Assembly (NCBI GenBank): GCA_002105175.1
Contig: MCGE01000007.1
Coordinates: 1,889,876 to 1,953,875, forward strand
DNA: 64,000 nt
Source of the DNA: Absidia repens
Taxonomy: Eukaryota; Mucoromycota; Mucoromycetes; Mucorales; Cunninghamellaceae
Direction of reading: 5' to 3'
The translations under genes and the position numbers were made by a program. The notes beneath the pieces are model-generated. The model worked only from the letters and a program-made list of their open reading frames with translations, did not search any database and was not told where the DNA came from. Below are positions 24,867-35,915 of the stretch, one piece after another (the stretch's first letter is position 1; the number at the start of each line of letters is the position of its first letter).

Positions 24867-25884
24867 CTAGTAGCCCAAAGCGGTGAGAGAGGAGTTGACA
24901 TCCTTGAGAGCATCGGCCTTGGAATCGACAGCCTTCTTTTGAATAGCCAACAAAGCTTGCTTGCGTTGATAGTAGGCAGCAGACTTGGCCTTGCGCTTGT
25001 CTTCGAGCTTGGCAACAACATCTTGGTACTTCCAGCCAACTTCGTGAGAAATACGACCAATGGTGGTGTACTTACGTCCGGGCTTGAGCTTTAAGGCACG
25101 GAGAGCATCGGGGACAACAACACGCTTGACACGGTCATAGGGAGGAGGAACACCTTCAAACAACTTGACACGGTCCAAAGCAGCAGCGCCACGAGCGGTC
25201 TTGTGAGGAACCATACCACGGAGAGCCTTGTACAAGATACGAGAAGGAGCACGGAAATGGAAGGCACCATGGTTGGGGTTGACGAGACAGCGCTTGCGGA
25301 GGTAAGCATGGTACTTCACTATTAAAAATAAAAAACGCATCGGATCAACCATTGCCAACACACAAACATTAATTGATCTGTTACACATAAGCCTACTATG
25401 GAGGCGTACTTACACTTGTTACGGAAAAATTCACCTGAGACGTTGAGGGCTTCGCAGCGGACAACAACAACCTTTTGGCCGTTGAGGGCTTGCTTGGCGA
25501 TAATGGCGGCGAGACGGCCAAGAAGATGACCTTTGCCATCAATGACAACAACCTAAAGATATCAAATAAAAACCTCACTGTCAGTTTATTTGCAATGTTC
25601 AGTTTCTTTATTCTTTTCCGAAGTCTCTGTCTGTCATCAGCTGGTGCGGTCTAACTTGTATCCAAAATGTCAATAACGTGGGTATGATATTGAGTTTGTA
25701 TCCCACCAACGAAATGTTTCAGTCCTCTCCCCTTTCATCAAACTGCGTATATATCGTAAGATAAAGTGTATTGATAGAATAAAGGACCACGCCTGTCACC
25801 AGTAGAGCAGGCCCTGATAACAGAAGAGAAATTGTACATCGTTACGTATATCGCTCATTACCGTACCTTTTCAAAAGTCGACAT
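24867..25884 (-). CDS. RPL16: 60S ribosomal protein uL13
   Basis: Three exons, 25884-25867, 25552-25414, 25318-24867, give 202 residues, normal for fungal uL13 (L16/L13a). Exon 1 encodes only MSTFEK. Exon 2 carries [25 protein letters not shown], the universal uL13 start. Exon 3 has [33 protein letters not shown] and [11 protein letters not shown]. It is part of the large ribosomal subunit. Intron 1 is 314 bp, three to four times longer than its neighbours, and contains box C/D-like motifs (see findings). Confidence 0.97.
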
Positions 25885-26379
25885 AATAATTGTACAAGAT
25901 GTGTAAAAAAAAAAAAAAAATCTTTTGATTTCCCTCTGCATGTGGCTTGACATGAATGCCCGACAGCTGGGATTTAAATGCATTCAAATACACCGCACCG
26001 CAGGAAGATTCGCGCGTTCGATAGAGTAATTCGGTACCTGATATATTTTTTATCAATGGTGCATCTACTATAATTCTGGAAAACATAAAAATAGTATAAG
26101 AATTCCAGATTTCTCTCCAGTATTTCGTTTTTCTAGTTCGAATCCAAAACCTTGTTGTCACAACCAAGTCAGTTAAATTAGACGGGCACCTTAGCCTGTT
26201 GTCAATTTTTGGGCAACCTGAGCATTAATGACTGACCTATATCTACTTCATGAGAGGGATTGAACAGATCGGTATTTTCAACCACCCAATTCCCATTTTG
26301 TTTTTCTTTTTATTATTTCTACCCCTGAACGGACTTTAAATTAGCTGTCCCCTTGGTTTATTTTTATTTATTACATACA

Positions 26380-26640
26380 AATGGTTGAATCTAAACCAAA
26401 AGATTCTGGTGCTCACTTACAAAAAATACAGAAAAACAACAAAAACACAACCCACGTTACTACGCTATAACAAAAATAGCATGAAGTAGCGCGTAACATT
26501 ACAAATTAACAGCAAAAATAGCCGTAGCAGTCCTAAAATTAAAACTAGCATAATCATCACCCATCTTTCAAACAAACACGTCGTGGTCCTCCAACGATAC
26601 AAAACCTGAGCAAAACAAAAAGAAAGTTAGAACAAAAGAG
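26380..26640 (-). repeat. Family B repeat downstream of tRNA-Asn (diverged)
   Basis: Read on the tRNA strand it shows GCTACGGCTATTTTTG about 115 bases after the tRNA 3' end, then further TTACG/CTACG units and finally TAAGTGAGCACCAGAATCTT at about 26408-26388. The order and orientation are as at U6 and tRNA-Met, with more divergence. Confidence 0.65.
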
Positions 26641-26642
26641 AT

Positions 26643-26716
26643 CGCCCCCGGGTGGGCTTGAACCACCAACCTCCTGATTAACAGTCAGACGCGCTAGCCA
26701 ATTGCGCCACGAAGGC
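26643..26716 (-). tRNA. tRNA-Asn (GTT)
   Basis: 74 bases without intron. The acceptor stem GCCTTCG pairs with CGGGGGC (two G-U pairs); discriminator G. The D arm contains TGGCGCAATTGGCTAGCGC, the anticodon loop reads CTGTTAA (GTT, Asn), and the T arm contains GGTTCAAGCCC. A T4 run follows on the transcribed strand at 26637-26634. Confidence 0.97.
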
Positions 26717-26914
26717 TCCGATGAAAATCAATTTGCCGCCTATATCTTGAACATTTTACTAAATTTCGATTACGTGCTTCATATATTAGGTAATTTCATC
26801 ATCGATCCCACTTTTCTTTATATATTTTCCTGAGATTTCTCCTTGAAGGGAAAGAACGATACATCATCGACTCTGTTTTATCTTATGATATATTCATTAT
26901 CTTATAGATTTACG

Positions 26915-27070
26915 TTTGTGGTGTTATTAGGTGTTGCAAGTAAAAAGTGATAAAAAAAATAGTGAATGTGGGCGTTCCCACATTTGACAAAAAATATATT
27001 TTTATTTGTACTGAACGGAATTCCAATTTCACAACACTGATAGCTAGTATTTAGTTGTTTTTTTTTATTG
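26915..27070 (+). repeat. Family C short repeat, copy 1
   Basis: Shares GTGGTGTTATTAGGTGTTGCAA and AAAAAGTGA with the copy at 29185. A 3' half running CTGAACGGAATTCC, then CACAACACTGATAGC and AGTATTTAGTT, is nearly identical. Inside it TGTTG...CAACA resembles miniature LTR ends, but the similarity extends past those ends. Confidence 0.75.
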
Positions 27071-27126
27071 GTACTGGAATTAGGCTTTGGCAGGACCCAG
27101 GCACCGAACCATGATTTTTTATTCTC

Positions 27127-27128
<2 letters not shown>

Positions 27129-27165
<37 letters not shown>
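27129..27165. repeat. Poly-T tract (about 37 bases)
   Basis: Uninterrupted T run. Similar long A/T runs occur at 32047-32080, 38524-38562, 51655-51685 and 57404-57435. Most open frames across them are spurious poly-F/poly-K. Confidence 0.95.
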
Positions 27166-27169
<4 letters not shown>

Positions 27170-27429
27170 ACTGGGTTTTTTCCGGCTTCTTCCCCATTAT
27201 TATTTTTATATAATAAGCGCTCTGGCGCTCCGCTGGAACTTTTGGAAATCTTTCGATTTATTGGGTGCCACAGTTTTGTTATTAAACTGTGGGTTTTGAT
27301 GGGATAGGATTAAAGCCTCCGCCATTTCGTGCTTTGGTGGGCAGCCCCTTGGGGCCCAACCGTCGTGCTCAGCGCGTCGTCAATAGATACTTTTTTAAAA
27401 AAAAATGGAAGGTCGAAAAATAGGGTGAC

Positions 27430-27790
27430 TGAACCATTCGCACTCCGCCTCCATGGATTTAGATTTTCTGTTGGCCCTTTTTTTTTTCTTCCTCTTTCTT
27501 TTGTTTCTTTTTTTTTAGAACATCAACTTCAACTGCGGATTTAGTGATCTTGGATTAGTGGTTAGAACTTGAATCAGGGGCCTTTTGAAAAGTGCAATAC
27601 AAACATCATGGGGAAACCTTCCATTTTGTATTCGTGATCTTTGACCGTCCTCAAATTAGAATTCATTTTAGAATAGTGTCATTAGCTCAACTTGGCGTTA
27701 GTTGTCATAGTTTATACTGCATCTATATCAGAATTAAACATGTCTTGTCTTTTTATTATTATTCTCTTTCATGCCTTTCATTGTCTCGCT
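27430..27790 (+). repeat. Family A repeat, divergent subfamily, copy 5
   Basis: Core reads CTTGGATTAGTGGTTAGAA, GAATCAGGGGCCTTTTGAAAA, then CATCATGGGGAAACC and ATTTTGTATTCGTGATCTTTG. These blocks correspond to the family A core but match the minus-strand copy near 47.4 kb better than the others. Confidence 0.75.
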
Positions 27791-28659
27791 GAATGGGCAT
27801 GGCGTATGTGCGTGGAAAAACAGAGTGTGTGGGGCGGGGAGTTTATGCGTAGAAAAAAAAACCCCGCAGCTCGTTGTGTAAAATGCTACGTACAGTTGCC
27901 AAAAAAAAAAAACCTTCCCAACATTGTAACAGCGACATGGATACAGTGATGTGAGTGGAGGAAATGATGGAAATTTCAGTCATAGATGTTTATCTTAGAT
28001 GGTTACCTTAGATCATTATCTTAGATAAGGGTTTACCCCTCTTTCTTTTTAATATATTGATAAAGTTACTTTATTCCAGTCTCGTATTTCACTACAGTTT
28101 GGAAGCCGCATGCTCTCCCCGGTACGCTTTTTTAGAGGTTTTATTGGTTTTTTAGCGGTATGGAGGGGTTGTTCTGTGTGTGTATGGGGATACTGGAGGA
28201 AAAAATCGTATAGCTAGAAGGAGCATATGACTAGAAAGCGGATCCAAGCAAACGTGGGTGTCCAAGTATGTGTGTGGTTGAATGGTAGGCAATAATGTCG
28301 AGGCGGTTATTATGGCTGTAGGCTTTAGCTGTGAGCTTATAGGCGTAAACTTTAGAGCATTGTACAATTAATTGTATGAGACATGGGTGGTTGGTTTGGT
28401 GACAAAAAATTATTGTATAATATTTCAAAAGACGCATGGCAAATTTGAAGTTGAACGGTTCCGTAGTTTGTTTTATATAAAGCGAAGAAAATATTGCACG
28501 TTAACTCGATTTTGCAGGCTGTAAAGCGGTGTGTGAATTCAACCGCCGCCGCCAGCCTGCATTGTTTGTCGCGAAAAAAAAAAAAGGGGAGGGCACCGCG
28601 AAAAAAAAAAAAAAAAATAGAAATCAACGGAAATGAGCCAACATCTGTTCAGTGTTTTG
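27791..28659. other. Repeat-island spacer
   Basis: No supported gene. Contains A-rich runs around 28573-28620 and several short low-complexity frames. Nothing else recognised. Confidence 0.45.
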
Positions 28660-29110
28660 GGCTCGTTGTGGACCTGGTGACCTTGGCTTTCTGTTAGAAC
28701 TGGTTTAGAGGGGTTTTAGAAAAGGGATTGCAAGAAGCATGGGGAAACCCTTTCATTTTGATTCTAGAATCTTGGGGAAATGTCTTGATTAGCTTAGTAC
28801 ATGTATGTCACTTTTCTTCAATAAAGCATATCTCTGCTTCAATAAAACTTGTCTTTGTTTGAAAAAAATGCGTATTTGCTTCAATGATGTGCGTTTAAGC
28901 TTCATTAGAAGTTTGGAGATCCCTTTTAAGAGATCCCTTTTAGAGATCCTTTTTTTTATTTGACATCGTTCCTTCTTCTACACCATTCATCTAGACTAGC
29001 ACCTCTCTCAACTACTATTAGCGGCCCCTATTTTTACATCTTTTCTCCTTTTAGTATAGTATTGACTATCATGATTCAATAAAAGCTTTTTTTATTTTGC
29101 AATGAGCAAT
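28660..29110 (+). repeat. Family A dispersed repeat, copy 6 (shortened)
   Basis: Shows CTGGTTTAGAGGGGTTTTAG, GGGATTGCAAGAAGCATGGGG, AAACCCTTTCATTTTGATT, then three closely spaced CTTCAATAAA blocks (near 28818, 28836 and 29074). The GGCTTTTxGAxCC block is missing, so this is an internally deleted copy. Confidence 0.8.
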
Positions 29111-29184
29111 GGATGACAAAACTATTCTATTGTGATAGACTATTTTACATACTATTCTATTGCGGTAGATGTCGCATCATGAAA

Positions 29185-29352
29185 AATGATGGCATGAAAA
29201 TTGTGGTGTTTATTAGATGTTGCAAGCAAAAAGTGAAACAAAATAATAGTAAACGTAAGCGTTCCCCGTTTGACAAAACATCTATTTTTACTTGTACCTG
29301 AACGGAATTCCAATTTCACAACACTGATAGCTAGTATTTAGTTTTTTTTTAC
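29185..29352 (+). repeat. Family C short repeat, copy 2
   Basis: Second copy of the element at 26915-27070, in the same orientation, directly after a family A copy. The last about 55 bases (CTGAACGGAATTCC through AGTATTTAGTTTT) are essentially identical. Confidence 0.75.
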
Positions 29353-30029
29353 TTTTTTTTAAGAGCAAGGTTTTTTTCAGTCTCGTATATCACTGCAACG
29401 TTCTTGCTATTTTGATATAGCTTGATACAATCCCCCTCCTTTATATTTGTTTTTTTGGTTTTTTTTCTCGCTGATAGCTTTGAACATGAGAATGGCATCT
29501 TACTTTCTAATACATATAACATAAATTGGGTGAATAAAACAAGAAGTAAAACAGATGATGCAATTGAGTTTTCTTTTATTTGATACAAAACACGCGAGGT
29601 ATTTATTTGTTTTTCTATAATGTGTGAGAATAAAATAAAGAGTAATAAATAACAACTATGCTAAGGTGGATGTAAGATAGTGTAGCAGTAAAAAAGAGAA
29701 AGGTCAGCGGGAATTGTATATGATAAATAAATAAAAGGTGAATTAATAATATGATAAATGATAAGGTGGATGCATTAAAAATGGATATTATATATATTTA
29801 TATTGCTAGCAGGAACAACGAATACGACATAATATATGTGAGAAAATCTGATCTAGGTCGATTGTGTTTGAAAAAGTGTTTTCTATTCAAACATTTCCAA
29901 TGCACGCCAACTATTATGTTTTTATGTTCCCATCACTGCCTATTTTTATTGTGTTAATATATTCTTATTTCCTTATTCATCCACCATGACCGTTTCTTTA
30001 AAATTCACACAGCCCAACCTCACAAGAGC
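29353..30029. other. Repeat-island spacer
   Basis: A/T-rich sequence with no supported gene, RNA or repeat. Confidence 0.45.
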
Positions 30030-31160
30030 CACCACAGAAAATATTTCAAAGTCAGCACATGTGAAGATTTAAATTATCTTTTTGTTGCTTCCATTTTCTT
30101 CTTTTTTTTCTTCATCATTTAACCTCTATGGGATTATGGTGATCTTATATTAGTGTCAGGACTAGTTTAGAAGGGTTTTCAGCTCAGGGATTACAAGATG
30201 CATGGGGAAACCCTTTCATTTTGGATTCAGGATTTTGGAGCCACCATAGTTGGCTTTTTGGAACCTTCATTAATTTGGTGTTATTGTTAATGTACCATAT
30301 TTTGTATCATAGCCTTAATAAAGTATGCCTTTTTTTTACATGCTTCATTGAAACATGTCCCACAAGTTTCTCTCATGTCTTGTACAATAGATCCTTTTGT
30401 TTACTGCCACCACCCATTTTGATTAGTGTAGACCGTTGTTGCGCTTCAATAACAAATGTCCCTCCGGCCTTTATTACGCTATGTACCGCATATTAAACAC
30501 CTTTTTGTGATTGTGCTTTCAGATTAGAGTTGACCATGCCTCTAAATTCCTATTAGTCTACCCGTGTCTCGCGCATGCTACTTCCATTAGATCCTTCTAC
30601 TAGATCCCTTGTGACTATGAATCTCTCATGTGTAGTTTAGTGCCTGTCAATATACTTCAATAAAACATTCCTTTTTATTAGTTAAAAGTTTTATGACCCA
30701 TATAATAGTGCTGTTCTTTTTTTTTTTTTTGAAACATTCCTTTTTGAATTTTGTGAGTGTCTTATCGAACACCTCCTTTATAGCACTGTACAGTACAGTA
30801 CATCCATCCAGTTGACTTTTGCTACAGGTCCCCTCCCCCCTCCACTCCTCCCCTCAAAGCCCAAACGCTTGGCTGGTGGTCCTGGACCATTTATTGTGAA
30901 ATGTAGGCATATTGTTTTGCTAACAATCAGTACAAATGGACCTAGGCCTTACCACCAGTGTAATTTTCCCTATAAATATTACCGTCTTTGCATGACTGGA
31001 CATATTGTATGCATCAGTTCATTGTTTTTACTACGCATGACATAATAAATGCTAATAACCCCCAGTATGAAAACCCTTACAAAAATCAGTAACTCTGAAA
31101 AGATGCCCACCAAAGTACGAAATGACGTAGGTACCAACACCCACACTAGATTTCTCGACC
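30030..31160 (+). repeat. Family A dispersed repeat, copy 7 (near full length)
   Basis: Begins CCACAGAAAATATTTC. The CACGTG position is altered to CACATGTG. The core GATTACAAGATGCATGGGG is near 30190. Repeated AATAAA/CAATAAAA blocks follow. The 3' end includes CATACTG-like and GATGCCCACCAAAGTACG segments shared with copies 10 and 11. Confidence 0.85.
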
Positions 31161-31799
31161 TCGCAATAGAAAAGCCCCTAGTCCAGGCGTCGCTCACGAA
31201 AGTGTAAAATATGGTGAATTTCTAATCCTATACTATCAAAACCTACACATCAACAACAACAACAACCTCTCTAGATTTAACATAACCGCTTTTTAAAAAA
31301 AAAAGTGTGAATTTTGATGGGGTGAGATTAGACGCATCACTTTCGTGGACTTTCGATTGACGTTTCATAATTGTTCTGTCTTTAAATAAAGAAAAAGCTA
31401 GTTATTACGTGTTGTAAAACTTTTGGATGACTCTTTATCTTCTATTTAAATGTTTGGTTTATATATATTAATGAGTTGGTATGTGAGTATGTCAAAATAA
31501 AGGATAATAAATGTGGTAGATAATTTGTGTAAAGAGTGATTCGGAGTCTGCATTACGGACTGTGGAATGATCGCATATGCATGAACTGAGGATATAGAAA
31601 TATACGTGTAGATAAATGTATATATGAAAGGATGGATAATAGGTGGATGGATGGAGGTATTATAGGTAGATGTATGTGTTGGTATTCAAAATCTAGTAGA
31701 TGGTCAAGACTAATCTAAAGGGGTGATGGGCGGATCATAAAAAGAGATATCTTGTACAAAACTTGAAGAAGAGCCATGGGACTTTTTTCATTGAGATAA

Positions 31800-32045
31800 G
31801 TAAAAAAGAGATATATTTTATTCAGATGTCGATACAAACTATGGACAAGCTAACATTAAACTAAGCTAATGAAGACTTCAAAAAGCCAACTAACTAATGG
31901 CGGTCCCAGATCCTGATTCCAAAATGAAATGGTTTCCCCATGGATCTTGTGATCCCTGAGCTGAACCCCCTTTTATGCTAGTCCCAACACTAATCTAGGT
32001 CCAAAATAACCCCAACGAAGTTGAATGGTGAAGGAAAAATGAAGG

Positions 32046-32084
<39 letters not shown>

Positions 32085-32110
32085 ACCGAAAAAAAACACA
32101 CGTGTGCGGT
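31800..32110 (-). repeat. Family A dispersed repeat, copy 8 (minus strand, 5' part)
   Basis: Reverse-complement copy. On the minus strand it runs CACGTG (32104-32099), poly-T, CACCATTCAACTTCGTTGG, CTAGCATAAAAGGGGG, GGATCACAAGATCCATGGGG, GTTGGCTTTTTGAAG, then AATAAAATAT. It ends early compared with full copies. Confidence 0.85.
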
Positions 32111-32690
32111 ATTTGAAATGGGTTTTTTTTTTTGTAAGCAAGGGATTAGGACTTGAAGAGTCAGTTGAACTTTGGGTTATCAACCAATTCCAGTTTTTGA
32201 TTGGAATTTTGAAGAATTGGCTACCAAAACTGCTGTTAATCAAAACTAAATCTTATAACGGAACCACTTTGATAGCGTTTTGGTTTCGATTGGTTTTGAT
32301 TAACTTTGCAACTTGGGATTCGATCAATCAAATAAATTCAGCTACAGGCATGAAGTTTTCCCCTTTTCCCCTTTTTTTCCTTGTCACAGTACCAAAAGTT
32401 AAACTAGTCGATGATCTGCAGGAACACAACACCACCAGCAACTACTCCTGCACCGTATTTCAATTAGAATAAATAGCCAAATTTTTCATTGTTACTCTTC
32501 AGATTTTTTAGTTTACTCAATCATTAATAAAAGTTTTCTAACCACCAAATTCTGGCTTTGTTGTTTCTATTGGATTATACAAACATTCCTTTATTTCTGC
32601 CTTTTAAGTCTGATTTTATTTTCTGTTTGTTATACATTTTATTGAACCAACGAAGGTTAATATTTTTTGCAAGTTTATCCTTTATAAAAA
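32111..32690. other. Repeat-island spacer with GATT/AATC-rich segment
   Basis: Around 32160-32340 the words TTTTGATT, GGTTTTGATT and their complements recur, giving weak self-complementarity. No supported gene. Confidence 0.4.
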
Positions 32691-32699
32691 ATTTCCAAA

Positions 32700-33145
32700 G
32701 TGAACTTACCTACAAAAGCTCTGGTGTTCACTATTTTTACAAAAAACCATTTTGATCCGCAACATATCTATTTTATCCAAATTTAGGAACCAAATATTTA
32801 AATACCGCGTTAAGATAAATTTTTGTTTTTTCAAGCTCTGGCTCTGAACATCCAAAACCTCTACTCAAGGATAATCAAAGCAACTTGGTCATTATATAAA
32901 AAAAATATGAAAACTACAAAAACACTACTCTATTGCGGATACATGGCCAACTATCGCCGTAACAAACTTGAGTCTCAAAGTTCTGGTGCTCAGCTCACAC
33001 TATAAAAAAATAAAAACCTACAAAGACAATTTCCAGTTACGACCTAGCAACCAAAATTAACCGTAACAAAAGACTACAAAAACATACTAAAGTTGCAAAC
33101 TATAACAAACAATTAGCTATGACCAAAACAAAAGGATGATAGGCA
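32700..33145 (-). repeat. Family B repeat downstream of tRNA-Met
   Basis: Read on the tRNA strand: TTGTTACGGTTAATTTTGG, TTGCTAGGTCGTAACTGG, TTTTTATAGTGTGAG, then GAGCACCAGAACTTTG at about 32986-32971. A second TTGTTACGGCGATAG unit and another GTGAACACCAGAGCTTTTG near 32735-32715 follow. It is collinear with the sequence after U6. Confidence 0.75.
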
Positions 33146-33152
33146 AAAAGTA

Positions 33153-33225
33153 TGCTCCATGCAAGGATCGAACTTGCGACCTTCAGATTATGAGACTGAC
33201 GCTCTGCCAACTGAGCCAATGAAGC
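33153..33225 (-). tRNA. Elongator tRNA-Met (CAT)
   Basis: 73 bases without intron. Acceptor stem GCTTCAT pairs with ATGGAGC; discriminator A. The D arm has TGGCTCAGTTGGCAGAGC, the anticodon loop reads CTCATAA (CAT), and the T arm has GTTCGATCC. The D arm and anticodon stem fit the elongator rather than the initiator. A T5 terminator follows at 33150-33146. Confidence 0.96.
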
Positions 33226-35168
33226 TGATATGTTTTGTGTTTGGAGTAGTAGTATATAAACCAATTCCTACTTTTTGCTAAACGAACCCTGTCTCGTCTC
33301 GTTTTCCCTAGTTTTACGTTAAATTTAGTAAATTCTTAATAATCTTATCATCGTCGTTTAGTTCTCGTTCTTTATTTCTTTATTTGATACTCTGTTAACT
33401 GCAAGATCGCCTCCCTTGTAAAATACCACAATATTTAAAGGTCTTACTGTCGGACGCTTCCTCTTTTTTTGTTTTCTTTCCTCTCTTGTGATATGTAAGC
33501 ATTAAGGCTATCTTATTGTTTTTAGTATGTCGACATTATCGACATATTTGGTAAAGCACATACCCCTGAATTTTTATTATATCGCAACCCAGTTTTTTTT
33601 TTTTTTTTTTTAATTTCTCATGGCGCTTTTTTTTTTTTTTTTTTTTTTAATTTCTTATGGCGCTTTTTTTTTTTTCTTTTTTTTCTTCTAACGTTTTGTC
33701 TACTTGACCCTTAATTAATGTATTAATGGCCACCATCTCTTCATATATATGTGTCAGATATTCGTGCAGCTGTCCCTTTTGGTATAAAAACCATCCACTA
33801 TATGCTTAATTATCAATTCTCATCAGTAGGGTATATCATTTGGAATTGACAACAACTACCAGCATAACACTCGCACGACATCCCTCATCCAGAAATATGT
33901 TCTGTTCCCTCCAGGTGGTTGTGCGATCTGTAAGTCTCAACTAACTCATATATATATTATAAATTCAAGATTGATTAAACCGTTTTCTTTTATTCTTTGG
34001 ACCTTGTAACAAGTCTGGATTGGCTTTGGTGCCACCTGATATATACCCACTTATATACTCACTTGGGTGAAATGGACTTACGCCTTTGGTGATGGTATCA
34101 ACTTGAATTTGCCGGCAAATTGGTAGGCGTTTTCTATTAACCAGCATTGCTTTTCAGAACACGATTGCAACTTGAACGCATAATGGTCTCCTCCATTTGG
34201 TTCATTTGTTAACCTGTGTCTCGCTACCTCAAGGTTTTCAGTATGGATGGTTTGCTATAGACTCCCCCCTCATAGCTTTCTTTGTGTATGCAATTTAGTA
34301 TGGTGCGTCTAGTGGAGATATCCCCTTCATAAACTTTACGCTTGGACAATTGGTTAGTTAGTACAATTCACGTAACTAGAATAGATACAGTCTTTTCCAT
34401 TTCTTCTCTTTAGAATAAAAGCCACTATTTTTGCATACTATCTACTGTCTTCAAACATTAGTCTTCTTGTCATGCTGCTTATATAGATCCTTTTACTATG
34501 GGCAATTTTGATATACAGGTACAATTCCTTTTTTGATCAATAAAAACCTCTATTTTACATACACTGTAGTAATGGCAAAAAAACTTCGAATTGTGAATCT
34601 CGTCCCCCTCACACTCATCTTCTTCTATCCCTGCATACATAACTAGTCATTTATCGCATAAATCACGTTGCCGTAGCGTTTGCGATATTTGAAGGGTAGA
34701 ATAGTAGTATATAAAAACCAAAACACAGCCATACTAAGACATTGAGATACATATATATGTAAATGGATATATTTTATTTGAAATTGATTGAATAGCCATA
34801 TAGAATGATAAAACTATGAATTGGATATAAAACTAAAACTAGAACATCAAATGTCATTAAAATCAATCCATTTTTATCCTCAGACAGTGTGAATACAAAA
34901 CCTCACATAAACAGTTTCGAGAGATAAAGATAAGAGTCATCACAGGATAAAAAAATCGGAAAGAGAAATGAGCAGCAAACACAAAAAAACAAAACCCCCC
35001 AACCCACAAACCCCACCCAAACCATATCAACAAAATCAAGAGACCAGGTAGCAGCAATTTCAAGAGTTTCTTTATTGTCACCAAAAAATCACTAACCTAA
35101 AGTCCAGTAAAGAGGACCAAGCCATGACATGATGGGGAGCAAAAACCAGCAGGAGAAACAGACCTTGC
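33226..35168. other. Long gene-free stretch
   Basis: Contains two tandem units of a poly-T tract plus AATTTCTxATGGCGC at about 33592-33665. A TATA-like GGTATAAAAACC lies near 33780. No coding frame or RNA is convincing. The right end is the uS15 3' flank. Confidence 0.45.
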
Positions 35169-35915
35169 TTAGGCGACCAAAGTGGAAGCAGTGGCGGATT
35201 CACTATTAGAAAGAGAGAAGAAAAAAAAGAGGGTCAAGGAATACAGACAGTTACCGAGCAAGATCATGAAGATCGAACTCTAGACATAATGTCAATATAG
35301 TAAAACAAAATATAACAGCAATGTTCATCCATTGCCAACAATGCAATCAATCATATAATATAAAAAAGGATACTATTTCCAGTTAGGAGGCAATTGGCCA
35401 GAGGTCTTGTAGTAACGAGCGAGACGGTGAATACGGGATTCAATGAGAATCAAACGGTACTTGGAGCCCTTGTCCTTGCGGTTACGTTCCATATGCTTAC
35501 GGATGGAGACGGCCTTCTTGATCAAGTGGTACAAATCTTCAGGGATTTCGGGAGCGAGACCACTGGACTTGAGGATACGGAGGATCTTGTTACCAGTAAC
35601 ACCCTTGACTTGAGGGATACCATGAGAATCACGGAGGATGACACCAATTTGAGCGGGGGAGAGACCCTTCTTGGCGTTCTTGCAGATCATGTCAACAACT
35701 TCTTCAGGAGAGGTCTTGACCCAAGAAGGAGGAGTACGACGATAAGGGAGGGCACTGCTAGAGATACCTTTACCGGGAGTGTGCTATAAAAAATAATAAA
35801 AAGTGAGCTATAACGAATGATAAACGTATAGTGTTTATGTATGCGTGTGTGCGAAGACACTACTAATAACTAAAAGAGGTATCATTGTATCATATCCACT
35901 TACCATGCGACCCAT
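35169..35915 (-). CDS. RPS13: 40S ribosomal protein uS15
   Basis: Three exons, 35915-35904, 35783-35374, 35202-35169, give 151 residues, the family length. Exon 1 encodes MGRM. Exon 2 carries [21 protein letters not shown] and the uS15 core through LPPNWK. Exon 3 supplies the conserved tail [11 protein letters not shown]. Without exon 3 the frame would end at a TAG formed across the donor (TA|GTATCC), producing a protein 11 residues short; splicing turns this codon into TAT (Tyr). It is part of the small ribosomal subunit platform. Both introns have normal branch and acceptor regions. Confidence 0.95.

Noticed and set aside
24851..25309. Minus-strand frames of 69-72 codons
   Set aside because: Out-of-frame shadows of uL13.
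33760..33910. LTR-like promoter segment (GGTATAAAAACC then GACAACA)
   Set aside because: No second copy, primer-binding site or coding remnants found in the window; treated as unremarkable intergenic DNA.
34863..35084. Hydrophobic 73-codon minus-strand frame
   Set aside because: Lies in the 3' flank of uS15, is driven by AAAACCCC-type low-complexity sequence, and has no start context or homology.
35394..35789. 131-codon plus-strand frame
   Set aside because: Antisense shadow of uS15; the minus strand carries the conserved protein.
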